A stretch of 17,773 bases of DNA, taken from DATDPY01 sp964395765. GTDB taxonomy: Bacteria > Bacteroidota > Bacteroidia > Cytophagales > Cyclobacteriaceae. Both the position numbers and the translations under genes were made by a program. The stretch is from assembly GCA_964395765.1 (NCBI GenBank), contig CAYNCU010000073.1, forward strand, positions 1-17,773. The letters are read 5' to 3'. Below the pieces are notes generated by a model. It searched no databases, was not told where the DNA came from, and saw only the letters and a list, made by a program, of their open reading frames with translations. Shown one piece after another: positions 1-7,696 of the stretch; position 1 is the first letter of the stretch; every line of letters starts with the position of its first letter.

Positions 1-797
1 TGAAATGTGATGAAAATTACCTAAGGATGTTTAATATTCCTGTTGTTGAGGGAAGGAATTTTTCAGAAGATCATGCTATGGACAGCAGTAATTATATCAT
101 TAATGAATCCGCCGCCAAACGAATGGGATTGGACAATCTGGTCGGTACCCCGGTGAGATTACCGCAAAAAGGAACTATTATTGGTGTTGCGAGAGATTTC
201 ATTGGTAATTCCCTGAAAAATAATATATACCCGCTGATCATTGCCTTCCGCCCGTCCGAAACCAACACGATCTTTTTTAAATACCAGGCAGGAAAGCTTG
301 ACGAAGCCCTTGCTAGGGTTAAACAGGTGGCAACGGAATTCGACCCGGATCACCCGATATCCTTTTCCTTTTTCGATGAGGAATTTAACAGGATGTATTC
401 TGATACGATTATCACCGGAAAGCTGTCGATTTATTTCACCCTTATTGCCTTGTTAATATCGGGCCTGGGATTGTTCGGTATAGTTTCCTTTACCATGGAA
501 AGGCATATGAAACAAATCGGCATCCGGAAGATCCTGGGTGCCAGTGTCCAGTCTCTCATCAGGATGTTCAGCGGTGATTTTCTGAAATGGATATCGTTGA
601 GTTTGATCGGTGGAATCCCGGTAGCATATCTGCTTATGCATAAATTCCTTGGCCAATATGTTTATCACGTAAATCTGAACCCCTGGGTATTTTTCCTTGC
701 TATTTCGGTCATTATATTATTTACCTTACTAATAGTAGTTATAAGATCCCTGGTTGCGGCCAATGCCAACCCGATTGATATTATCAGGGAGGAATAA
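1..797 (+). CDS. ABC transporter permease, MacB/FtsX type (C-terminal part, 5' end outside window)
   Basis: The reading frame is open from the window edge (codons read K-C-D-E-N-Y-L-R before the first ATG at 27), so the gene starts upstream and about 264 residues are visible. What remains is the end of the second MacB-type periplasmic domain, with the conserved GRNFS motif (window residues 17-21 counted from position 27) and an 'IIGVARDF' strand. After it comes a C-terminal FtsX domain: a membrane segment, the cytoplasmic motif QIGIRKILGA, two more membrane segments and the usual ending 'ANPIDIIREE'. Proteins of this family are inner-membrane subunits of mechanotransducing ABC systems, which drive periplasmic partners rather than classical import. 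No ATPase gene lies next to it. It appears less AT-rich than the two permeases downstream. The family call is firm; the substrate is unknown. Confidence 0.9.
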   Translation, partial: KCDENYLRMFNIPVVEGRNFSEDHAMDSSNYIINESAAKRMGLDNLVGTPVRLPQKGTIIGVARDFIGNSLKNNIYPLIIAFRPSETNTIFFKYQAGKLDEALARVKQVATEFDPDHPISFSFFDEEFNRMYSDTIITGKLSIYFTLIALLISGLGLFGIVSFTMERHMKQIGIRKILGASVQSLIRMFSGDFLKWISLSLIGGIPVAYLLMHKFLGQYVYHVNLNPWVFFLAISVIILFTLLIVVIRSLVAANANPIDIIREE

Positions 798-828
798 ACA
801 TTTATTTTTAAATTCTTTATCACGTGGT

Positions 829-1130
829 TGTAAAAATCGGAGCTGTTGATCACCCAAAACCGGAGCATATTGACCATGGCGCCGATTTTGATTGACCCCC
901 CATACGGGTATTTGAGTTTTAGAATTATTNNNNNNNNNNNNNNNNNNNNNNNNNNNNNNNNNNNNNNNNNNNNNNNNNNNNNNNNNNNNNNNNNNNNNNN
1001 NNNNNNNNNNNNNNNNNNNNNNNNNNNNNTAAAATACAATTAGTTTAATTCCATTCGTAAATAAGATATCATAAAATTTATTTGTGGTCAACGCGCCTGG
1101 TTTTGGGCGGTCGGTCTACCGGATTTTGCA
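829..1130 (+). mobile_element. Short non-coding element with IS21-like ends, copy 1 (contains N gap)
   Basis: The left end starts TGTAAAAATCGGAGC and the right end, read on the other strand, starts TGCAAAATCCGG, giving imperfect terminal inverted repeats of about 48 bp. The left end holds iterated units: CGGAGC at 838-843 and 861-866, each followed by TTGATCA or TTGACCA, and a weaker third unit at 882-896. Multiple repeated transposase-binding units and TG...CA termini are known for IS21-family ends. Without the 100 N the element is 202 bp, almost the same as copy 2 at 6599-6801. No transposase gene or clear target-site duplication is visible. It is best read as a MITE-like deletion derivative or relic of an IS21-type element. 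If the gap hides sequence, this copy could be larger. Confidence 0.6.
930..1029. other. Assembly gap (100 N)
   Basis: Exactly 100 N, the conventional placeholder for a scaffold gap of unknown length. The bases on either side (AGAATTATT before, TAAAATACAATT after) are directly adjacent in the second copy of the element at 6692-6712, so the true gap may be zero-length. Alternatively a larger insert, such as a full IS21-type element, may be missing. Confidence 0.97.
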
Positions 1131-1464
1131 AGGAGAGCCTTATGCTAAAGGATGAGATTTTCAAAAGCTTTTCGTCACACTGGAAGGCTGCCTAATTTTG
1201 AAGGTAAAAATTATGAGAAAAGTCGTTTGATGAGTGCAAAATAAATGACTTCAGGCGTGGAATTAAATCATGCTTGCTTTGATATGTAAAACTGAATTAA
1301 TAAATTACTAGATGGTACAAGTAAGTCTTTTTAATATCTCGTGCAAATTGGTTTTCGACCAGGCTTTATTTGATTCTAAAATATAGGTTGTTGGAATATT
1401 CAAATTATAGTAGAAAATAATTTCATTTATGGGGCCGCTATAGATCAATCAAAATAACTCTACT
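1131..1464. other. Intergenic region without a recognised gene
   Basis: This is 334 bp of AT-rich sequence between the right end of the IS21-like element and the next permease. It must hold the promoter of the gene at 1465, but I see no convincing TAnnTTTG box. A 17-codon ORF at 1142-1195 (starts MLKDEIF, ends KAA) has an AAGGAG upstream of its ATG. It is too short and too isolated to call as a gene. Confidence 0.6.
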
Positions 1465-3921
1465 ATGTTCGCAGCTTATTTAAAAAAAACAATTAGGAGA
1501 TTTTCCAGAAATAAATTATTAACACTCATTAATATTCTTGGGCTTTCACTGGGAATCGGCACAAGCATTTTAATATTTTCCTATGTAATCTTTCAGAAAA
1601 GCTTTGATGAATTTCATAAGAATTCTGGCAGGTTATACAGGATAGCCCTGGAAATCCGAAAACAAAATGGACAGATAGAACATAGTGCGCAGAATTATCC
1701 GGCTTTAGGTCCGGCCTTAAAAAATAATTTTACAGGGATTCAGGATTATACACGGATGTATCTGGCAACAGGTGGTGCTAATACCTGTACAATTTCTTAT
1801 AATGATAACAGTGATCCTGTAGTCTTTAATCAAACTGATGTTTACTACGCTGATGCTTCCTTCCTGGATATGTTTACCTTCCCGCTCAAATCCGGGGATA
1901 AGTTATCTGCACTTAAGAATCCATATTCAATTGTCCTTACTCATGAACAGGCATTAAAATATTTTGGTCATGAAGAAGCTATCGGAAAAACCCTGACTGT
2001 CGATATAGATGGAGGCAGGAACCAGTTCACGGTTACGGGTGTATTAAAGGATCTTCCGGAAAACACTCATTTTAATTTCGACTTCCTTCTATCTTATAGC
2101 TCATTGTCTGATCCTGATTTTCAAAATGCCTGGGACTGGAATGAGTTTTATACCTATGTCCTGTTAACGCCCGGTACGAAACTTAAAACAATTCAAGATA
2201 AGCTTTCGGGATTTATCAATAAATACATAGGTGAGAAAGACAAAAAATATGGTTTATATGAGTCTTTTATTTTTCAACCTGTCAATAAAATTCATCTTGG
2301 GTCGCACCTTGCTGAAGAAATGAAAAGGAATGGGAGTCAATCGACGGTTAATATATTGATGGTTGCTGCCGTTGCAATATTGTTGTTTGCTTTGATTAAT
2401 TATTTAAACCTGTCATTCGGAATTTCCATCAACCGTTTAAAGGAAGTTGGTATTAGAAAAATATTAGGAGCTGACCGAACGGGGATTATCAGGCAACTAA
2501 CAGGAGAGAATTTTCTTCTTGTCACATTGGCATTACTATTATCATTGGGCTTACTGTTCGTTTTTAAAAATAAACTTTCAACATTAACGGATTTACCAGC
2601 AGTAATTGTATCGCCGGGTAATAGGGAATTAATTTTTACTTTAATTATTATTGTTGGTATTACATATCTCGTCGCATCCGTTCCCGCTTTTCTTATTTCA
2701 TCTTATAAGCCTGGATTATCAGCAAAGAAAGAAAGTGTTTTGGTAATGGGTGGATTGTCAATCAGAAAATCTTTATTAATTATACAATTTGCCATATCAG
2801 TAATCCTTATCGGATCGGCAATATCCATTCAGAAACAAATTAAACTTCTGATAATTCAAAATCCTGGTGCGGATATCCATAATGTTCTGGTAATTCATGC
2901 CCCGAATTATTCCTATGACGACACGACGTACTTTAAAACTTATCAGGAATTTAAAAATTCAATCGAACGCTCTTCAGCCATATCGGATATCACTCCCTCA
3001 TCCAGTATTCCCGGAATGGAAAACAACTGGTCGATGACCGGCGTGATACGACGACAGGGGGTTGATCGCCATGAGGCGGGGACGTATTATTTTGCTGAGT
3101 CGGATAACAACTACATTGATTTTTTCAAATTTAGTATGGTGACTGGAAGAAATTTCTCTAACGATTACAAATCTTCATCTTCGGATATTATTATAAACGA
3201 AACCGCCAGTAAAACACTTGGGTTCGATGATCCCACGGATGCCATCGGTCAAAAAATAATTATGGCTCAATATGGAGATCGAAAAGAATACTCAACTGTT
3301 GTAGGTGTGATTAAGGATTTTCACCAGGAATACGGCCGGAAAAAAATCCTACCGCTTATTTTCTGGACTCATCCGGGAATCAATCTATACTATTGCATAA
3401 AGTTCACTAACAGGGAATCATTGAAGAGTTCTATCGGTTTAATTAAAAGTCAATGGAAACGATTTTATCCTGGAAATTACTTTGATTCCTTTTACCTTGA
3501 CGATTATTATAATAAACAATTTACATCCGAATTATCTTTCAAACATTCAATAACTGTTTTTACTTATGAGGCGCTGATTATTGCATGTTTGGGAATCCTG
3601 GGCATATCAGTCATATCGACAACTAAAAGACTCAAAGAAATTGGAGTACGGAAAGTATTAGGGGCCACATCCGGTAATATAATACAACTCCTTTGTAGTG
3701 ATTATTTAAAATTGATTCTGATTTCAAATATAATCGGTCTTCCTGTCGGATACTGGCTAATTAACAAGTGGCTATTGAATTATGCTTACCGGATTCATCC
3801 GGGATGGTGGTTTTATATTCTGCCGGGTGTTATAATTTCATTCAGCACTTTAATTATTATCAGTTATCAGATTATTGTTTCAGTTAGAACAAATCCGGCC
3901 AGGATCCTGCAATATGAATAG
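1465..3921 (+). CDS. ABC transporter permease, MacB/FtsX type, 818 aa
   Basis: A complete large inner-membrane permease with the duplicated layout common in Bacteroidota. Membrane segment 1 (about residues 20-42) is followed by a MacB-type periplasmic domain (about 45-290). The first FtsX domain then has membrane segments near 294-318, 349-367 and 389-412 and the cytoplasmic motif RLKEVGIRKILGA (324-336). A further membrane segment (434-456) leads into a second periplasmic domain with GRNFS (561-565). The second FtsX domain carries RLKEIGVRKVLGA (722-734) and ends 'NPARILQYE'. The ATG at 1465 places the first membrane segment at the expected distance. The next permease starts 39 bp downstream, so the two are probably co-transcribed. 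Codon use is visibly AT-rich. Family proteins couple ATP hydrolysis by a separate subunit to periplasmic conformational change; no ATPase is adjacent and the substrate is unknown. Confidence 0.93.
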   Translation: MFAAYLKKTIRRFSRNKLLTLINILGLSLGIGTSILIFSYVIFQKSFDEFHKNSGRLYRIALEIRKQNGQIEHSAQNYPALGPALKNNFTGIQDYTRMYLATGGANTCTISYNDNSDPVVFNQTDVYYADASFLDMFTFPLKSGDKLSALKNPYSIVLTHEQALKYFGHEEAIGKTLTVDIDGGRNQFTVTGVLKDLPENTHFNFDFLLSYSSLSDPDFQNAWDWNEFYTYVLLTPGTKLKTIQDKLSGFINKYIGEKDKKYGLYESFIFQPVNKIHLGSHLAEEMKRNGSQSTVNILMVAAVAILLFALINYLNLSFGISINRLKEVGIRKILGADRTGIIRQLTGENFLLVTLALLLSLGLLFVFKNKLSTLTDLPAVIVSPGNRELIFTLIIIVGITYLVASVPAFLISSYKPGLSAKKESVLVMGGLSIRKSLLIIQFAISVILIGSAISIQKQIKLLIIQNPGADIHNVLVIHAPNYSYDDTTYFKTYQEFKNSIERSSAISDITPSSSIPGMENNWSMTGVIRRQGVDRHEAGTYYFAESDNNYIDFFKFSMVTGRNFSNDYKSSSSDIIINETASKTLGFDDPTDAIGQKIIMAQYGDRKEYSTVVGVIKDFHQEYGRKKILPLIFWTHPGINLYYCIKFTNRESLKSSIGLIKSQWKRFYPGNYFDSFYLDDYYNKQFTSELSFKHSITVFTYEALIIACLGILGISVISTTKRLKEIGVRKVLGATSGNIIQLLCSDYLKLILISNIIGLPVGYWLINKWLLNYAYRIHPGWWFYILPGVIISFSTLIIISYQIIVSVRTNPARILQYE

Positions 3922-3960
3922 AATTCAATTTAGATTGTGACTAGCTAAAAAGAATTGAAT

Positions 3961-6366
3961 ATGATTTATCAATATGTGAAGTTCATTTTTCGTATTTTTT
4001 TGAAGGATCGTTTTTTTTCGATCCTGAATATACTTGGCCTGAGCCTTGGGATTGCAGTTAGTATAATAGTTATTCTGATACTTAATAGCGATCTGAATTA
4101 CGACAAGGACAATAAGAATTATAAAAGGATTTATAGATTGGGATGTAAAGAAATCATTAATGGAAATGAATATAACGGTGCTGAAACCCCGTATGCTTTA
4201 GGGCCCATCGTTAAAAATGAAATTTCGGGTATTAATAATTTTGTAAGGATCATACCTTGGGGAAAGACTTTGGTTAAATATCAATCAGATGATGAAAAGT
4301 CCTTTTACGAAGAAAACATAATTCAGGCTGATTCATCTTATTTCAGTATTTTCACTGCTCATTTTATTGCAGGAAATTCAAACACTTGTCTATCGAATTT
4401 AAATTCTATAGTACTAACAAGATCGGTAGCCGAAAAATACTTCGGGGATGAAAACCCGATTAATAGATTCCTTTTAATTAACAATGAAGCCTGGAAGGTT
4501 ACAGCAGTAATAAACGATCTCCCCGAAAACACCCATCTGAAATTCGGAATTCTACTATCAATGCCCCATGATGAATCGACTCCGAAATCAGAAGATTTTT
4601 GGAGTAGTTACGATGTGTTTACTTATTTATTATTCAATAAAAAATATGGAGTAACAGATTTTTATAGCCAGTTCCCAGCTATTTACAATAAATACTTCAA
4701 GTCATTTGGCAAAGGGATAAATGGAGAATTTAGTCCTGTCCTCGAGCCTTTAACGAAAATCCATTTTTATTCCACTCTTGAAGGGGACTTCCCTCATGGA
4801 AATATTACCTATTTATATTCATTTGCCGGTATCGGATTTTTTATTATCCTGCTAGCCTGTATAAATTATATCAACCTGTCAACCGCCAAAGCAACCCGCA
4901 GGGCAAAGGAATTGTCCGTGAAAAAAGCACTGGGATCCGGAAGATGGCATCTTATTTTTTCGGTTCTTAGTGAATCAATCCTTTTATCTTACCTCGCCTT
5001 AATTATTGGTATTGGCTTCCTGATACTTATTTCGTTTTACCCTGAATTGACCTCCGCGGTTGGACTGAATTTTACCGCTGATATTATCGATAATAAAATA
5101 TTGATAGGAGTTATTTTATTAGCACCATTGTTCATTGGAATTCTTTCAGGATTATATCCATCAATTTATCTTACAGGTTTTTCTGTAAAAGATGTTCTGA
5201 AAGGTGGCTCTCTTTATCGCGGTTCCGGCTTTGGCTTTCGTAGAATTTTAATAGTTATCCAATTTTCTACATCCTTGTTTGTGATACTATTTGTTTTATT
5301 TATGAACAGGCAAATCCATTATATCAAAACCAGAAGCCCTGGATTTGATAGAAATAATATTCTCGTTTTGCCAATAGAAGACACAAAAATTAAGAATCAT
5401 TTTTCGGTATTTAAGAATAGATTATTTGAAAATCCGGATATACTTTCTGTTACGGCAGCCAATTCTGTAACTGGAATACAATCTACGCTGGACTACTATA
5501 TTTTATTTGCCGATATAGATGGTGAAATGACTTTAAAACAATTTGCCCTTTTATTTGTCGGCGATGATTTTTTTAAAACCTTGAATTTGAAGATAATAAA
5601 CGGCAGAACTTTTTCGAATTCTGATAACGAAAATGTAATTAATAGTGAATTTATCGCAAATGAAACGGCTGTAAAACAAATGGGATGGGTCAAGAATGCA
5701 ATTGGAGAGAAAATAAAATTTTATCATGCTAAAGAACCCGGCACTATTATCGGAGTAGTAAATGACTTTAACTTTAATTCATTATATAATCCGGTAGAAC
5801 CACTATTAATCAGAAAAACTTCTCCTGATAAAGAATCATATGTTCTGATTAAATATAAAAATAATCTACATGACATGATAAAGTATGTTGATGAATGCTG
5901 GAAAGCATATGATAAGGACAATCCCTTTGAGTATTTCATGCTGAACCAACGAATGAACGATCAATACGACCATGATGAAGCTCAATTTAAAATTCTTTCA
6001 ACTCTATCCGTCATATGTATTTTCATTTCAATGCTGGGTCTGATGGGCTTGTCGGCTTATAATGCATCAAGACGAACAAGAGAAATTGGCATCAGGAAAG
6101 TCCTAGGCGCAGATGTAGGCTCCATCGTCTATTTACTCTACAAGGAAATTATGATATTAGTAATCATTGCCATTGCGATTGTTATTCCATTTGAATTTTA
6201 TACTGTAAATAGATGGCTTGATAATTTTGCTTTTCATATCAATGTAAATTATTATTTATTTATAATTATTGGTTTAATGACTTTGCTGTTCACATTTATT
6301 ATTGTTTCATTGTATTCAATCAAAACAGCTAAAACCAATCCAGTTGAGATTTTAAAATATGAATAA
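3961..6366 (+). CDS. ABC transporter permease, MacB/FtsX type, 801 aa
   Basis: A second complete duplicated-FtsX permease, paralogous to the gene before it. Residues 20-42 form the first membrane segment with the family phrase 'ILNILGLSLGIAVSI'. A periplasmic domain follows to about 280. FtsX domain 1 has membrane segments near 285-308, 338-360 and 380-403, and its cytoplasmic motif is degenerate (RAKELSVKKALGSGRW, 315-330, instead of EIGIRK.LGA). Segment 428-449 leads to the second periplasmic domain (GRTFS, 548-552). The second FtsX motif is canonical (RTREIGIRKVLGA, 705-717), and the protein ends 'NPVEILKYE'. I chose the ATG at 3961 rather than the in-frame TTG at 3955 because it begins the family-typical 'MIYQYVKFIFR'. 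The stop overlaps the start of the small gene at 6359 by 8 bp. Strongly AT-rich; substrate unknown. Confidence 0.92.
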   Translation: MIYQYVKFIFRIFLKDRFFSILNILGLSLGIAVSIIVILILNSDLNYDKDNKNYKRIYRLGCKEIINGNEYNGAETPYALGPIVKNEISGINNFVRIIPWGKTLVKYQSDDEKSFYEENIIQADSSYFSIFTAHFIAGNSNTCLSNLNSIVLTRSVAEKYFGDENPINRFLLINNEAWKVTAVINDLPENTHLKFGILLSMPHDESTPKSEDFWSSYDVFTYLLFNKKYGVTDFYSQFPAIYNKYFKSFGKGINGEFSPVLEPLTKIHFYSTLEGDFPHGNITYLYSFAGIGFFIILLACINYINLSTAKATRRAKELSVKKALGSGRWHLIFSVLSESILLSYLALIIGIGFLILISFYPELTSAVGLNFTADIIDNKILIGVILLAPLFIGILSGLYPSIYLTGFSVKDVLKGGSLYRGSGFGFRRILIVIQFSTSLFVILFVLFMNRQIHYIKTRSPGFDRNNILVLPIEDTKIKNHFSVFKNRLFENPDILSVTAANSVTGIQSTLDYYILFADIDGEMTLKQFALLFVGDDFFKTLNLKIINGRTFSNSDNENVINSEFIANETAVKQMGWVKNAIGEKIKFYHAKEPGTIIGVVNDFNFNSLYNPVEPLLIRKTSPDKESYVLIKYKNNLHDMIKYVDECWKAYDKDNPFEYFMLNQRMNDQYDHDEAQFKILSTLSVICIFISMLGLMGLSAYNASRRTREIGIRKVLGADVGSIVYLLYKEIMILVIIAIAIVIPFEFYTVNRWLDNFAFHINVNYYLFIIIGLMTLLFTFIIVSLYSIKTAKTNPVEILKYE

Positions 6367-6619
6367 TCGACAGGATTTAAAGAACCAAATAATAGAATAC
6401 CTCCAAAAGGCGGATGACCGGTTTATCAGACTGGTATATGGGATGATTGAAGCTGATCGTAAAATGGTAGTGGGGTTCACTCCCGATAATAAACCAATTA
6501 CCAGGGAAGATTTGATTTCGAGGGCCCGGCGTTCCGAAGATGATGTAAAGAGGGGTAGAGTCAAGAGTTCTGAACAAGTCAGGAAAGAATTGACCAGCTG
6601 TAAAAATCGGAGCTGTTGA
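6359..6619 (+). CDS. Antitoxin-like small protein, C-terminus replaced by mobile element
   Basis: The protein has 86 residues. Residues 1-80 resemble the small antitoxin or 'addiction module' proteins found upstream of RelE/ParE-type toxins in Bacteroidota: a helical N-terminus (LKNQIIEYLQKADDRFIRLVYGMIEA), then 'VVGFTPDNKPITREDL', then a charged helix 'ARRSEDDVKRGRVKSSEQVRKEL'. Family members usually end soon after this helix, often at a Trp. Here the last six codons (CKNRSC) and the stop lie inside the IS21-like element that begins at 6599, so the native end is lost or altered. The ATG overlaps the end of the permease gene by 8 bp, suggesting translational coupling. No toxin gene follows. 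The antitoxin assignment rests on remembered family resemblance, not on a search. Confidence 0.6.
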   Translation: MNNRQDLKNQIIEYLQKADDRFIRLVYGMIEADRKMVVGFTPDNKPITREDLISRARRSEDDVKRGRVKSSEQVRKELTSCKNRSC

Positions 6620-6801
6620 TCACCCAAAACCGGAGCATATTGACCATAGCTGCCGATTTTGATTGACTCCCCATCCTGGTATTTGTGTTTTAGAATTATT
6701 TAAAATACAATTAGTTTAATTCCATTCGTAAATAAGATATCATAAAATTTATTTGCGGTCAACGCGTTCGGCTTTGGGTAGACAGTTTGCCGGATTTTGC
6801 G
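6599..6801 (+). mobile_element. Short non-coding element with IS21-like ends, copy 2 (intact)
   Basis: This 203-bp element is colinear with copy 1 at 829-1130. The left 48 bp are identical (TGTAAAAATCGGAGC...TTGACCA), and so are 6692-6755 across the middle apart from the N gap of copy 1. The right end (CCGGATTTTGC at 6790-6800) is the inverted partner of the left end but differs from copy 1 at about ten of 27 positions, mostly transitions. The exact right boundary is uncertain (6801, or the CA at 6803-6804). It encodes nothing recognisable. It lies in the 3' end of the antitoxin-like gene, in the same orientation as copy 1. No clear target duplication is seen. Confidence 0.62.
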
Positions 6802-7044
6802 GCAAGGCGGTCCGGACGGATTTTTCCCCGCTTACAACATCGTTATGGTGTTATTGACGCATAAAGGCGCTGCCTGATATGGGCCTTGAGGTGACGCTAA
6901 CCCATGATCACAAAAAACGCATATGCGTGATTTATGTAAGACTCTTCAATGATTGTGTAGCACTTTACTTCAAAACTTATCCTTCCTTTAGGGTCTCAAT
7001 TCACAGATTGTCAGGTATGCCTATTCAAATAAATAAATAATATT

Positions 7045-7650
7045 ATGAAAACGAGTTTTAAAATTTTTCTTATTGCCATGGCTCTTATGTTTATGCAGTC
7101 ATGCGGATCGAAGACTGAAAAAAATAATGATGCATCAGTAGCAAAAGAGACCCCATCGATGGCTGAAAATAGAGCCAAAATGGAAAAATTAACAGCTGAA
7201 CGAGCTGAGCGGAGAAGAATTCAATGGGAGGAACTTTCAAAGACCACACCGAGTTACAAGGAAAAAGACGGAAATGTTGTATACAACAAAGCAGAGACAG
7301 AACCTGCTTATAACGGTGGTAGTAAGGCTATGAAACAGTACCTGCATGATAACATAAAATACCCTTCACAGGCACAAGAAAACCAATTAGAAGGAACTGT
7401 ATTTGTTGACTTTATAATTACCAAAACCGGAAATGTTCGTGAAGTATCAGTGGCTGATAATACAAATGAAAATGTTGATCCCAGTTTTCGCGCTGAAGCA
7501 ATTAGGGTTGTAACTTTAATGCCAAATTGGTTACCCGGTCGCCAGCATGGTATCGCAGTAGATGTAAAATTCAGCATTCCGATTACATTTGAATATTCCG
7601 ATGATGATGATCCCAATACGTTGATACTGACCCCCATGATCAGGTCCTGA
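7045..7650 (+). CDS. Lipoprotein with TonB C-terminal domain, 201 aa
   Basis: The N-terminus is a lipoprotein signal (MKTSFKIFLIAMALMFMQSC, lipidated Cys20). A charged, probably coiled stretch rich in Lys, Glu and Arg follows (about 25-75), then a TonB C-terminal domain at about 87-183. That domain shows the family pattern: 'YNGGSKAMKQYL..NIKYP', 'EGTVFVDFIITKTGNV', 'MPNWLPGRQHG' and 'VKFSIPITFEY'. True TonB proteins have an N-terminal transmembrane anchor bound to ExbB/ExbD and a proline-rich spacer; both are missing here. It is therefore unlikely to transduce energy and more likely to be an anchored periplasmic binding module. It stands alone between the IS21-like element and a convergent gene. 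The domain is clear; the biological role is not known. Confidence 0.85.
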   Translation: MKTSFKIFLIAMALMFMQSCGSKTEKNNDASVAKETPSMAENRAKMEKLTAERAERRRIQWEELSKTTPSYKEKDGNVVYNKAETEPAYNGGSKAMKQYLHDNIKYPSQAQENQLEGTVFVDFIITKTGNVREVSVADNTNENVDPSFRAEAIRVVTLMPNWLPGRQHGIAVDVKFSIPITFEYSDDDDPNTLILTPMIRS

Positions 7651-7658
7651 CATTTGAA

Positions 7659-7687
7659 AGAGCATAGCTCCGGGATGCCAGTGCTCT
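7659..7687. terminator. Possible bidirectional terminator hairpin
   Basis: A 6-bp inverted repeat, AGAGCA (7659-7664) and TGCTCT (7682-7687), lies in the 46-bp gap between the convergent genes ending at 7650 and 7697. The loop is long and there is no clear U-tract, so this rests mainly on position. Confidence 0.25.
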
Positions 7688-7696
7688 GTTGTATCG

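Noticed and set aside
665..1091. Several open frames crossing the N run
   Set aside because: They are open only because N codons cannot be read as stops; no protein family is recognised in the flanks.
1142..1195. 17-codon ORF with an AAGGAG upstream
   Set aside because: It is too short, has no homology I recognise, and Shine-Dalgarno matches are a poor guide in this phylum.
3955..3960. Alternative TTG start two codons before the permease at 3961
   Set aside because: The ATG at 3961 gives the usual family N-terminus; the TTG would only add two residues with no supporting signal.
6802..7044. Possible remnant of a transposase or toxin gene downstream of element copy 2
   Set aside because: All frames are broken by stops within short distances and no conserved motif is recognisable.
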